From NCBI RefSeq assembly GCF_037044555.1, contig NZ_CP146275.1, positions 2,894,501 through 2,958,500 on the forward strand: DNA of 64,000 nucleotides, given 5' to 3'. The translations under genes were made by a program, and so were the position numbers. The stretch's first letter is position 1, and each line of letters opens with the position of its first letter. The stretch is from Pelagibacterium nitratireducens. GTDB taxonomy: Bacteria; Pseudomonadota; Alphaproteobacteria; Rhizobiales; Devosiaceae. The notes below the pieces were generated by a model. It was given only the letters and a program-made list of their open reading frames with translations, was not told the origin of the DNA and did not search any database. This document shows, piece after piece, positions 17,151-25,465 of the stretch.

Positions 17151-18938
17151 TTGTTCGCTAGCCTGATTGAGCCCTATGGCGCGCTGATCGTCAGTGTCGT
17201 CATTGTCGGTCTCTTTATCGCGTTTGCCCGGGAGTGGCGCTCGCCGGAGGTGAGTGCGGCCATCGCGGTTTCCGTCCTTATCGTTCTCAACATCGTTTCG
17301 GTCGACGATCTGCTCGGGGTACTTTCCAACAGTGCTCCGGCGACAATTGCGGGAATGTTCGTGATCTCGGCGGCGCTCGTGCGCACCGGAGCGCTGGAAA
17401 GTTTCGCGACCTGGGCCACCGCCGGAGCCCAAAAGCACCCCTATCGCAGCCTGATTTCCTTCTTGCTGGCCATCGCAGTGATGTCGGCATTCATGAACAA
17501 TACGCCGCTCGTGATGATGATGATCCCGGTGGCCGTTGCCATGGCCCGGCAGATGGAAACTCCGGCCTCCAAGCTGCTCATCCCGGTTTCGTTTTCCGCC
17601 ATCCTGGGTGGAACGTGTACCCTGATCGGGACCTCAACCAACATTCTGGTCGACAGCGTCGCGCAAAGAAGCGGCATGGAGCCGTTCCACATCTTCGAAA
17701 TGGCGCCGGTGGGTATCGCTATTGCCGTGGCCGGTATCGCGACGATGCTGCTTGCCCGCGGCCTGCTGCCCGACCGAACGACGGTCTCCTCGATTTCGCT
17801 TTCAGAAACGAGCAAGAAATTCGTGCTCGAAGCCGTGATCGAGGACAACTCCCCCCATGTGGGCAAAAAGGCCCGCGAGGTTGCGGCTTTCAATCGCTCG
17901 GACCGTCAACTCATCGACGTTCTGCGCGCCAGTTTTTCGCTGCGCCGGCACATTCATGACGTCGTTCTGCAGCCCGGCGACGTCGTGGTGCTGCGCACCT
18001 CGGTGGCCGAATTGCTATCGATGAAAGAAGAAGGCGACCTCAATGTGCCCGAATCCGAGCACATGCAATCGCTCGGCAGCCGGTCCTCTTCGATCGTCGA
18101 AGTTCTGATGGGACCGAGTTCGGGCATTCTGGGCAAGACCCTAAAACATCTGCGCCTGCGCCGGCGCTACGGTGTCTATCCGCTGGCGCTGCACCGCCGC
18201 GGCGCCAACCTGGCGGAGCGGTTCGAAACCGCGCCCATCGAAGTCGGCGATACTTTGCTGATCGAGGGGGCGCCAGAAGATTTGCGGCGCATGGTCGAAG
18301 ACTATGATCTGGTCAATGTTTCCGAGCCTGCCGAACGCGGTTTCCGCCGGGCGAGAGCCCCCATTGCCATTGGCGTGCTGATCGCCGTGGTCGTGGGCGC
18401 GGCGTTGGGGCTGATGCCGATTGCAGGGCTTGCCGTGATCGGTGCGGCCACTGTCCTTGCCACACGCTGCGTGGAGCCCGACGAGGCCGTACAGGCGGTC
18501 GACTGGCGCATCCTGGGCCTCATCATCGCCATGCTGGGCGTCGGGGTCGGCATGGAGAATGTCGGGCTGGTCGAAGGTATGGTGACCTTTATCGCGCCCT
18601 ATCTGGTGGCGCTTTCGCCACTGTTTGCGCTTGGTGTGGTTTATATCCTTTCCTCGATCCTCACCGAGGTCGTGACCAACAATGCGGTCGCGGTGATCGT
18701 TACGCCGGTCGCAATCGGTCTGGCTGCGGGCCTTGGGGTCGACCCACGTCCGTTTGTGGCGGCTGTCATGTTTGCCGCGAGCGCCAGTTTTCTTACCCCG
18801 ATCGGGTACCAGACCAATACGCTTGTCTATAGTGCCGGGGGGTACAAGTTCTTCGATTTCGTGCGCATCGGCGCGCTCATCAATGTCGTGGTTTTCGTTG
18901 TCGCCATGATCATGATCCCCATCGTCTGGCCCTTCTGA
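17151..18938 (+). CDS. SLC13-family permease with two TrkA_C domains
   Basis: 595 residues. Membrane segments fill roughly 1-205 and 395-595; two RCK-C/TrkA_C ligand-binding units lie between (about 223-303 and 313-383, for example GDVVVLRTSVAELLSM and GDTLLIEGAPEDLRRM). The repeat FMNNTPLVMMMIPVA and EVVTNNAVAVIVTPVA carries the Asn-Thr/Asn-Asn motifs of the DASS fold. Relatives move sulfate, dicarboxylates or cations with sodium. The start is taken as TTG because GGAGG lies six bases upstream; a GTG two codons earlier is too close. An MgtC-like gene follows in the same direction. Confidence 0.9.
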   Translation: MFASLIEPYGALIVSVVIVGLFIAFAREWRSPEVSAAIAVSVLIVLNIVSVDDLLGVLSNSAPATIAGMFVISAALVRTGALESFATWATAGAQKHPYRSLISFLLAIAVMSAFMNNTPLVMMMIPVAVAMARQMETPASKLLIPVSFSAILGGTCTLIGTSTNILVDSVAQRSGMEPFHIFEMAPVGIAIAVAGIATMLLARGLLPDRTTVSSISLSETSKKFVLEAVIEDNSPHVGKKAREVAAFNRSDRQLIDVLRASFSLRRHIHDVVLQPGDVVVLRTSVAELLSMKEEGDLNVPESEHMQSLGSRSSSIVEVLMGPSSGILGKTLKHLRLRRRYGVYPLALHRRGANLAERFETAPIEVGDTLLIEGAPEDLRRMVEDYDLVNVSEPAERGFRRARAPIAIGVLIAVVVGAALGLMPIAGLAVIGAATVLATRCVEPDEAVQAVDWRILGLIIAMLGVGVGMENVGLVEGMVTFIAPYLVALSPLFALGVVYILSSILTEVVTNNAVAVIVTPVAIGLAAGLGVDPRPFVAAVMFAASASFLTPIGYQTNTLVYSAGGYKFFDFVRIGALINVVVFVVAMIMIPIVWPF

Positions 18939-18996
18939 CATTCGGAACTCCCCGGCTCGCCGCGCGTTCCCATCGGGAATTTGTGGGGACCGAGAA

Positions 18997-19491
18997 ATGG
19001 AAGATTTCCTCGCTCTGGGGGGCAATCCAACGCATGAAGCTTTTGGTGTGCTTGCCGTGCGTCTGGCAGTTGCGGCCGTTCTGGGTGCGCTGATCGGGTT
19101 TGAACGTGAAATCAAGAAGCACCCCGCCGGTTTGCGAACACATATGCTTGTATCGACGGCCGCGGCGGCATTCACCATCATGACGTTCGAAATCTATCAT
19201 GAGATGGTTGATCTGGGCGCCGACACGATCGCACGTCTTGATCCGATCCGCGTCATAGAGGCGGTAACGGCCGGTGTTGCCTTTCTTGCTGCGGGCGCCA
19301 TCATACGCTCTGGCACAGACATCAAGGGACTGACAACCGGCGCCGGTCTGTGGATGGCCGGGGCGATTGGCGTTGCGGCGGGGTCGGGCTTTTTTTCCGT
19401 GGCCGTGATGGCGACGGTTCTGGTGCTCATCATCACCATCGTGCTGGGCCAGTTCGAGAAGCGCTTCCTTGGTGACGAGGACGATCTCTAG
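18997..19491 (+). CDS. MgtC/SapB-family membrane protein
   Basis: 164 residues with about four to five spans. The family core RLAVAAVLGALIGFEREIKK, HPAGLRTHMLVSTAAAAF and TAGVAFLAAGAIIR is complete. Short members like this one lack the C-terminal ACT-like domain of Salmonella MgtC. Roles described for the family include magnesium homeostasis and regulation of ATP synthase; which applies here is open. It follows the SLC13 gene by 58 bases. Confidence 0.9.
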   Translation: MEDFLALGGNPTHEAFGVLAVRLAVAAVLGALIGFEREIKKHPAGLRTHMLVSTAAAAFTIMTFEIYHEMVDLGADTIARLDPIRVIEAVTAGVAFLAAGAIIRSGTDIKGLTTGAGLWMAGAIGVAAGSGFFSVAVMATVLVLIITIVLGQFEKRFLGDEDDL

Positions 19492-19571
19492 CCAACACGA
19501 TAACGTTTGCTGCCGGAACCGGGTATCGACAGCATCGTTTTGCCCTCTCTCGATCTCGATGGAGGATGAAC

Positions 19572-19754
19572 ATGCCAGCCAAATCCAAAGCTCAGCAAAA
19601 AGCGGCAGGCGCCGCGTTGGCCGCAAAGCGCGGCGAAATCGAAAAGAAAGACCTCAAAGGCGCTTCGCGCGAAATGGTCGATTCGATGACCGAAAAAGAA
19701 CTCGAAGAGTTCGCTTCAACCGACCGCAAGGGGCTTCCCGACAAGAAGGACTGA
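19572..19754 (+). CDS. DUF3008-family small basic protein
   Basis: 60 residues, Lys/Ala-rich and strongly charged: MPAKSKAQQKAAGAALAAK, then LKGASREMVDSMTEKELEEF and a lysine-rich end. This is the standard DUF3008 layout, a stress-associated small protein family of unknown role. GGAGG stands six bases before the chosen ATG, whereas the ATG two codons upstream would directly abut it. Confidence 0.85.
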   Translation: MPAKSKAQQKAAGAALAAKRGEIEKKDLKGASREMVDSMTEKELEEFASTDRKGLPDKKD

Positions 19755-19981
19755 GGGCCCCGCCCCTTCTGTTGGTTGCAGGAGACTTCTGTCGGCACGG
19801 TGCGCGCTGTCGGGTATGTCTGTCGAGCGGATTGGTTACAATAAATATCGAATTTGCGCCCATCGCTTCAATTGGATTTTACCATGGAGGTTTAGTGTTG
19901 TGGGTAGGTTGGGGGTATGCGCTGGTCCGACTCAAATGCACTCCGTATCGGTGTGTGTGTTGAAAGCCACGGAGACGCCCA

Positions 19982-20206
19982 ATGCCGACTGCATATCTTC
20001 TGGCAAAGGATCGCATTGAACAGGCGAGAGCCATGCTGGCCAATGAAGTCTGGTACGATGCGGGGATGGATCATCTCCTCGAAGTCGCACTGGCACGGCT
20101 TGATGAACTCGATGCAAGACTGACCGAAGATCCTCCCCGGACGCCTCCAAGACAGCCGGAAGGCTCGCCGCGCGTACGGCTCATGCCATGGCTGGAAAAG
20201 CGCTAA
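19982..20206 (+). CDS. small hypothetical protein
   Basis: 74 residues, not recognised. The first 45 residues look like two amphipathic helices (LLAKDRIEQARAMLANEVWY, LLEVALARLDELDARL); the tail is proline- and arginine-rich. A GGAG stands seven bases before the ATG. It lies just before the APH-like gene on the same strand, 40 bases apart. Coding status rests only on frame length, ribosome site and composition. Confidence 0.5.
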   Translation: MPTAYLLAKDRIEQARAMLANEVWYDAGMDHLLEVALARLDELDARLTEDPPRTPPRQPEGSPRVRLMPWLEKR

Positions 20207-20246
20207 ACTGCTCCCTTTCCCCGGAACCAGACGGCGCGCCCGAAAT

Positions 20247-21170
20247 TTGCTAGAAAGCGTGTGTATCGAACCAACAGTGATTCTTTCCCGGCGCGCGCCC
20301 AAACGCTTTCCACAGGGGGTTCCGATCGGCACCGCACCGCACGACACAGTCCTCAACAAGGCCGCCATCCGCTGGAGCCTTTCCAAGATTACCCAGGTGG
20401 CCGAGACATCCGTTGCCTGGACCTACAAGGTCCAGCGTGACGATAACAGCCACGCAGCCTTGCGTATCTACAAGCCCGGCACTGTCGACCCCGAAAGGGC
20501 AGGAAACCTGCTCGAATGGTATCGCGGGGATGGGGCGATACGCCATTTCGGCACGGCGGAGAACGCCGTTCTGACCGAGTGGGCGGAAGGCAGGATGCTG
20601 TCCGAGCCGGCGCTTGACGGCAAGGACGCGCAGGCAACGAGCGCCATCGCCAACCTTGTTGGCATGCTCCATGTCAGCCGTCCGGACGAACCGGACAATC
20701 TGGTGCCGTTGCGCGAATATCTGAGCGATTTTTTTGCCGCCGACGTGCGGATATGGCCCGACACCGCGCGCGATCTCTATGCCCGCTCGGTGGGCATTGC
20801 CTACGCGACGCTCGACAAACCCGCAGCTGAAATTCCGCTCCACGGCGCCGTTCATCACGATCGGATCGTTCTGGCCGAGCGGGGTTGGATCGCGCGTTCC
20901 CCCGTGGGGCTTTGGGGCGACCCCGCCTATGATCTGGCGGCCAGCTTTCTGCACCCCTGGGGAAAGGTCGAATTGGCGGCCGATCCTGTTCGGATCAATG
21001 CCATGGCCGATGCCTTTGCCACCAAGCTCGGCCACAAGCGCAAGCGCATCCTGGCCTTCGCGGCAATCTATGCGGCCAATTCAGCCTGTCAGGCGCTTGC
21101 CGCCGGCGAATCCATCAACTGGCATTTGGCCGTTCTGCCCAATCTTCTGGCGGTCTACGATCTGGCTTGA
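20247..21170 (+). CDS. APH(6)-like protein, catalytic residues lost (pseudokinase)
   Basis: 307 residues related to the streptomycin 6-kinase / hydroxyurea phosphotransferase family. The N-lobe has VAWTYKVQRDDNSHAALRIYK with the ATP-binding Lys region, then TEWAEGRML. The catalytic loop expected as HGDLHHDN reads HGAVHHDR (A201 in place of the Asp, Arg in place of the Asn), and the metal-binding Asp of the usual IDPKG reads RSPVG. GLWGDPAYDLA and the C-terminal helices are kept. Phosphotransfer is therefore unlikely. The start is uncertain: TTG at this position or GTG 12 bases later. Confidence 0.82.
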   Translation: MLESVCIEPTVILSRRAPKRFPQGVPIGTAPHDTVLNKAAIRWSLSKITQVAETSVAWTYKVQRDDNSHAALRIYKPGTVDPERAGNLLEWYRGDGAIRHFGTAENAVLTEWAEGRMLSEPALDGKDAQATSAIANLVGMLHVSRPDEPDNLVPLREYLSDFFAADVRIWPDTARDLYARSVGIAYATLDKPAAEIPLHGAVHHDRIVLAERGWIARSPVGLWGDPAYDLAASFLHPWGKVELAADPVRINAMADAFATKLGHKRKRILAFAAIYAANSACQALAAGESINWHLAVLPNLLAVYDLA

Positions 21171-21197
21171 TTGTGCGAAGCTGGATGCTGGGGCAAG

Positions 21198-21273
21198 TGG
21201 TGCCCAGGGACGGAATTGAACCGCCGACACGCGGATTTTCAATCCGCTGCTCTACCAACTGAGCTACCTGGGC
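21198..21273 (-). tRNA. tRNA-Phe (GAA)
   Basis: The reverse strand folds as a full cloverleaf: acceptor GCCCAGG/CCTGGGC, D-arm GCTC..GAGC, anticodon stem GCGGA/TCCGC with loop TTGAAAA, T-arm with GTTCAATTC, discriminator A and an encoded CCA. The anticodon reads GAA, so phenylalanine. Confidence 0.97.
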
Positions 21274-21450
21274 ATCGGGTCGGGGCTCTTGCGGGCCTCG
21301 TGTTGGTGGCCGGGTTATAGGCAGTCAGGTCCGGGCTGTCCAGCGTCCGGAGAAGAAATTTGTGGGCAGTCCATACTTTTTCCCAAACCGCTGTCCGGAC
21401 ATTCAAAAATCGACGAACCCGCCGGCGGGGCGCTGCGCATTTAGGGATGA

Positions 21451-21666
21451 TCAGTCCTGGTCCTCATCGTCCGGCAAGAACGAGTCTGCATCGTACTCGT
21501 CAGCCGAAGAGGTGGCTCCGGGGATCACATAATTGCCCGTGAGCCAACGGTTGAGATCGACGTCGGCGCAGCGGGCCGAGCAGAAGGGATGGAACTGCTG
21601 CACCGAAGACTTGCCGCAGATCGGGCACGGTTTGGGTGGCCGTAGTCGCGTTACATTGGTGGGCAT
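21451..21666 (-). CDS. yacG: DNA gyrase inhibitor / zinc protein YacG
   Basis: 71 residues. Four cysteines form the zinc site, CPICG and FCSARCADVDLNRWL, followed by the acidic tail common in the family. E. coli YacG binds GyrB and inhibits gyrase. The start codon falls three bases before the maf stop region, so it is the last gene of the leftward infA-maf-yacG run. Confidence 0.93.
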   Translation of the reverse strand: MPTNVTRLRPPKPCPICGKSSVQQFHPFCSARCADVDLNRWLTGNYVIPGATSSADEYDADSFLPDDEDQD

Positions 21667-21668
21667 GG

Positions 21669-22310
21669 TTACACCCCTGGAAGGGCCGTCGCGTTGAGCC
21701 AGTTGAAATGGACGGGGTAGCCCTCGCCGGTCAACAGGCCGACAGTTTCAAACAGCGGCAGACCCACGACGGCGGAATAAGACCCGCTGAGCTTGACCGC
21801 AAAGGCTCCGGCAATGCCTTGAATGGCATAGCCGCCCGCCTTGCCGTTCCATTCGCCACTGGCCAGATAGGCCTCGATTTCCTTGTTGGAAAGGCGCTTG
21901 AAGCGGATGCGGGTATCGACCAGCCGTTCGCGGGCCTGCCCGGATGCGGAAATAACGCATACGCCGGTAAAGACCCGATGCGCACGGCCCGACAGCAGCC
22001 GCAGGCAGCTTGCCGCCTCGTCCATGGTTTCGGCCTTGGGCAGAATGCGTCGTCCCACGGCGACCACCGTATCGGCGGCAAGGATCACCGATTCGGTCGC
22101 CAATCCCGCCTGACGCGCCTTGTTGCGAACCTCGAAAGCCTTGGCGTGCGCGAGGCGCTGGGCCAGGCGGCGCGGCAACTCGCCCTTTTCGGGAGTCTCG
22201 TCAACATGGGCGGGAATCAGATGGTCGGGCTCGATGCCGATCTGGTTGAGGAGCGCGAGCCGACGCGGCGAGGCCGAAGCAAGAATGAATTCGGGGCGTC
22301 TGCTGGACAC
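21669..22310 (-). CDS. maf: Maf-family nucleotide pyrophosphatase
   Basis: 213 residues. The N-terminal [19 protein letters not shown] and the [19 protein letters not shown] motif define Maf/HAM1-like house-cleaning pyrophosphatases, which hydrolyse modified or canonical nucleoside triphosphates to monophosphates. The [11 protein letters not shown] stretch near the C-terminus is also diagnostic. It is placed between infA and yacG, the usual order in this bacterial order. Confidence 0.95.
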   Translation of the reverse strand: MSSRRPEFILASASPRRLALLNQIGIEPDHLIPAHVDETPEKGELPRRLAQRLAHAKAFEVRNKARQAGLATESVILAADTVVAVGRRILPKAETMDEAASCLRLLSGRAHRVFTGVCVISASGQARERLVDTRIRFKRLSNKEIEAYLASGEWNGKAGGYAIQGIAGAFAVKLSGSYSAVVGLPLFETVGLLTGEGYPVHFNWLNATALPGV

Positions 22311-22329
22311 TATCGGCTCACTGAGGAGT

Positions 22330-22548
22330 TTACTTGAAACGGTAGGTGATGCGGCCCTTGGTCAGATCGTAGGGCGTCATCTCCACGAGCACCTTGTCGC
22401 CGGCCAGAACGCGGATGCGATTCTTGCGCATGCGCCCGGCTGTATGGGCGATGATCTCGTGTTCGTTCTCGAGCTTGACGCGAAATGTCGCGTTGGGAAG
22501 CAATTCGGTGACAACGCCCGGAAATTCGAGCACTTCTTCCTTTGCCAT
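22330..22548 (-). CDS. infA: translation initiation factor IF-1
   Basis: 72 residues, a single S1/OB fold: [40 protein letters not shown], and the ending GRITYRFK. It binds the ribosomal A site during initiation. The ATG is preceded by GGAGA; an upstream in-frame start would add 22 residues foreign to IF-1. The 131-base gap on its upstream side probably holds its promoter. Confidence 0.98.
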   Translation of the reverse strand: MAKEEVLEFPGVVTELLPNATFRVKLENEHEIIAHTAGRMRKNRIRVLAGDKVLVEMTPYDLTKGRITYRFK

Positions 22549-22679
22549 TCTTTCTCCTGATATTGCCCCATGACTGATCGCGAATGCGGACCGAGGCCTT
22601 CCTAAGGCCCGCACTCAACTGCGGGGCGCGATTTGGCGCGCAAACTAAACGCAAACGCAAATAATTGAAAGTCCCTGAT

Positions 22680-23639
22680 TCAGGCGCTTTTTCCGGCCCT
22701 GGTCAGCATGGGCTCGAGCACACCACGCAGCTTGATATCCATGGTATCACGCAACTCGCGATAGGCGCCCAGGACCAGTTCCCGGCTGCCTTCGATTTCG
22801 GAAGGATCGGGCGTCGCCCAATGTTCCATGATGGCCGCTTCGAGCCCGCGTTCAGCAACGGCGATGTTGGCATCATCGGCCAGAGTGACGATGATGTCGA
22901 AGTTGGAGGCCACCAGTTCGTCCATGGTATGCGGTGTGTGAACCGACATGTCGATGCCCACCTCTTCCATGACCTGATGGACGAAATGGTCGACCTTGCC
23001 CGAGCGCACACCGGCCGAGCGGGCAACGAGGCGTCCGGGGAAATGCTTACGGGCCAGGGCCGCAGCGATGGGAGAGCGCACCGAATTCATCGAACACACG
23101 AACAGGATGGTGGGCAACTGGCTTTCCTGCTCGGTCACCCGAGCCGCGTAGGGCTGGACGGCACAAATAAGGGTGAACAGCCGACGCGCGGTTTCGAGAT
23201 CCATGACCAGTTTATTGTCGAGCCGCTCGATCAAGAGTTCGGCTGCCTGGTTGTGCAGGCCGCGCCGGCCCATATCGACGGCCTCGATCTGAAACGTCGA
23301 GGCCGAACGGATCGCCTCGTAATAGCTTTCGCGGATGCGGAAATAGTCCCGAATCAGGCTCCTGAACGGGGTGAGCGAAAGATAATGCGCGGCAATGGGG
23401 CTGAACGTTTCGGGATGCCGGACGTCGAGCACGATATGGTTGTGAATGATCGACAGGTGCAGCGCGTAAGGGCCGTTGGCGGTGACCCGTGCGGGGTAAA
23501 AGCGGTTGGTGTCGATAAGGTCGTAGATGGCGACGCGCCATTCATGGACCTCGTCGGGATCGACCGAGGTGATCGTTGTGGGATCGAGCGTAACCGTGAC
23601 GATCCTGTCGGTCTCGGGATCGAAGGGCCGCTTTTCCAT
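22680..23639 (-). CDS. UPF0262 domain fused to low-molecular-weight phosphatase
   Basis: 319 residues in one uninterrupted frame. Residues 1-160 are UPF0262 (LSLTPFRSLIRDYF, ESYYEAIRSAS, DMGRRGLHN, ETARRLFTLIC). Residues 175-319 are a low-molecular-weight protein phosphatase/arsenate reductase fold with P-loop C182-x5-R188 (VCSMNSVRS) and the acid in ATPDP. Related rhizobial genomes carry these as two adjacent genes in the same place; here the stop between them is replaced by a linker of about 15 residues. UPF0262 function is unknown. The ATG overlaps the hisD stop (TGATG), so translation is coupled. Confidence 0.9.
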   Translation of the reverse strand: MEKRPFDPETDRIVTVTLDPTTITSVDPDEVHEWRVAIYDLIDTNRFYPARVTANGPYALHLSIIHNHIVLDVRHPETFSPIAAHYLSLTPFRSLIRDYFRIRESYYEAIRSASTFQIEAVDMGRRGLHNQAAELLIERLDNKLVMDLETARRLFTLICAVQPYAARVTEQESQLPTILFVCSMNSVRSPIAAALARKHFPGRLVARSAGVRSGKVDHFVHQVMEEVGIDMSVHTPHTMDELVASNFDIIVTLADDANIAVAERGLEAAIMEHWATPDPSEIEGSRELVLGAYRELRDTMDIKLRGVLEPMLTRAGKSA

Positions 23640-24931
23640 CAGCGATTGAGCCTTATCGATACCGACTTTCCATGAGCCTGGAGACCTTCGGTTTCGGCCA
23701 GGGTCACGGTGGCATCTGCCAGTTCGGCCAAAGCCTGGGGCGTGCAGCCCAGGATCGATGTGCGCTTGACGAAATCGAGGACACCGAGCCCGGACGCAAA
23801 CCGGGCCGAGCGGGCCGTGGGCAGCACGTGATTGGAGCCGCCCACATAATCGCCGATCGATTCGGGGGTGTGGTGGCCAACGAAAATCGCGCCCGCATTG
23901 CGAATTTTGCCGATCCACGGTTGAGGGTCGTCGAGCGCAAGTTCGACGTGCTCGGATGCGATACGATTGGCCAGCGGCATGGCCTGTTCGAGGCTTGCGA
24001 CCGTGATGATCGCGCCAAACTCTTCCCAGCCCTGACGCGCGTTATCTGGTGCCCGTAGCGTTGCCAACTGCCTTTCGACTTCGGCAAGGACAGCCTTCGC
24101 CAATTGTTCGTCTGTGGTCAGAAGGATCGATTGGGCCCCAGCCCCATGCTCGGCCTGCGCCAGCAGATCGGCCGCAACCCAGGCGGGATTGGCCGAACCA
24201 TCGGCAATGATGAGCACTTCGGAAGGTCCGGCGATCATATCGATGCCCACCGTGCCGAAAACCTGGCGCTTGGCTGCGGCCACATAGGCGTTGCCCGGCC
24301 CGGTTATCTTGGCAACGGGTGCGATCGTTTCGGTACCAAAGGCCAGCGCCGCAATCGCCTGTGCGCCGCCGACGCGATAAATTTCGGTGACGCCGGCGAT
24401 CCTGGCCGCGGCGAGAATGGCCGGATTGACCACGCCGTTGGGCGTCGGCACCACCATGGCCAGGCGTTCCACGCCTGCCACCTTGGCCGGAATGGCGTTC
24501 ATGAGCACCGAGGAGGGGTAGGATGCCAACCCTCCAGGCACATAGAGCCCGGCGGCTTCGACCGCCGTCCAGCGGCTTCCCAGCGTAACACCGATATCGT
24601 CGGTATAGATGTGATCGGTGGGCTTTTGCTTTTCGTGATGGGCTGTGATGCGCTTGTGCGCCAGTGTCAACGCATCGCGAATTTGCGGCGAAACCGCCCC
24701 GTAGGCTGTATCGATCTCCTGGGCAGAGAACCGCATGGTTTGGGGCGTGAGTTCGAGACCATCAAATTTCCGGGTCAACTCGATCAGCGCGGCATCGCCG
24801 CGGGCCCGCACGTCGGCGATGATCGCCGCGACGGTTTCGCCCACCTCGACCGAGGCTTCGCGCTTGGAGCCCAGCAGCGTTTCGAAGGCCTGCGCAAAGC
24901 CCGGGTCAGCGCTTGAAAGAAGTGCAGTCAT
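23639..24931 (-). CDS. hisD: histidinol dehydrogenase
   Basis: 430 residues, normal length. Family landmarks are YVPGGLASYPSSVLMNAIPA, KITGPGNAYVAAAKRQVFG, IDMIAGPSEVLIIADG, LLAQAEHG and EHVELALDDP. It performs the last two oxidations of histidine synthesis, L-histidinol to L-histidine, with NAD and a zinc ion. Its neighbours (DUF2948 upstream, UPF0262 fusion downstream) match the conserved order of the bacterial order; other his genes are elsewhere. Confidence 0.97.
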   Translation of the reverse strand: MTALLSSADPGFAQAFETLLGSKREASVEVGETVAAIIADVRARGDAALIELTRKFDGLELTPQTMRFSAQEIDTAYGAVSPQIRDALTLAHKRITAHHEKQKPTDHIYTDDIGVTLGSRWTAVEAAGLYVPGGLASYPSSVLMNAIPAKVAGVERLAMVVPTPNGVVNPAILAAARIAGVTEIYRVGGAQAIAALAFGTETIAPVAKITGPGNAYVAAAKRQVFGTVGIDMIAGPSEVLIIADGSANPAWVAADLLAQAEHGAGAQSILLTTDEQLAKAVLAEVERQLATLRAPDNARQGWEEFGAIITVASLEQAMPLANRIASEHVELALDDPQPWIGKIRNAGAIFVGHHTPESIGDYVGGSNHVLPTARSARFASGLGVLDFVKRTSILGCTPQALAELADATVTLAETEGLQAHGKSVSIRLNR

Positions 24932-24952
24932 GGTTGGCTGATCGCGCCCCGG

Positions 24953-25378
24953 TCAGTCGACGTCGTGCTTGGGCTGGGCCTTGGCGGCCCAGACGCCGCC
25001 GAGATCGCGAAGACGCGCTTCGAGACATTCAGCGTCCAGCCGCACCCTGCCACCGCCCGCAAACGTAAGCAAGACCTGCCCAGCCGGGGCATCGTTCGGT
25101 TCAAAGGTCACGGCGAGCAGTTCGAGAACGCCATCCTTGGAATTGAGATCGAACCCCTCGGCATGGGCCGCAGTGACGTGATCGAAATGCAACCCGGCGC
25201 GCTTGCGCTGCCCCCGCTTGTCTCCGGCCTCCCAGGCATAACGGTTCATGAGCAGCACGAAGCGCCGATCATTTTTGGAATAGCCCATATCGCCCACGCG
25301 GACGACAGCATCCTGCACATGGGCGGAAACGATCTCGAGGTCTTCGCTGTCGAGCGCCAGAAGCTTGAGGTCGGTCAT
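24953..25378 (-). CDS. DUF2948-family protein
   Basis: 141 residues, starting MTDLKLLALDSEDLEIVSAHVQDAVVRVGDM as its rhizobial relatives do. The family is restricted largely to alphaproteobacteria and has no known activity. It sits between murA and hisD, its standard place. The ATG has only a weak AAGG ahead of it; another ATG 11 codons upstream is possible. Confidence 0.87.
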   Translation of the reverse strand: MTDLKLLALDSEDLEIVSAHVQDAVVRVGDMGYSKNDRRFVLLMNRYAWEAGDKRGQRKRAGLHFDHVTAAHAEGFDLNSKDGVLELLAVTFEPNDAPAGQVLLTFAGGGRVRLDAECLEARLRDLGGVWAAKAQPKHDVD

Positions 25379-25465
25379 GGTTGCCTTGGGTAGGGGATCG
25401 ATGGAGGTCATGGCGAACATCTGGGCATTTACGGCCCAAAGTGCAAGCCTATTATAGCCGCTTGC

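Noticed and set aside
20247..21170. Aminoglycoside-resistance kinase
   Set aside because: The catalytic Asp, the Asn and the metal-binding Asp are all replaced, so resistance by phosphorylation is not supported.
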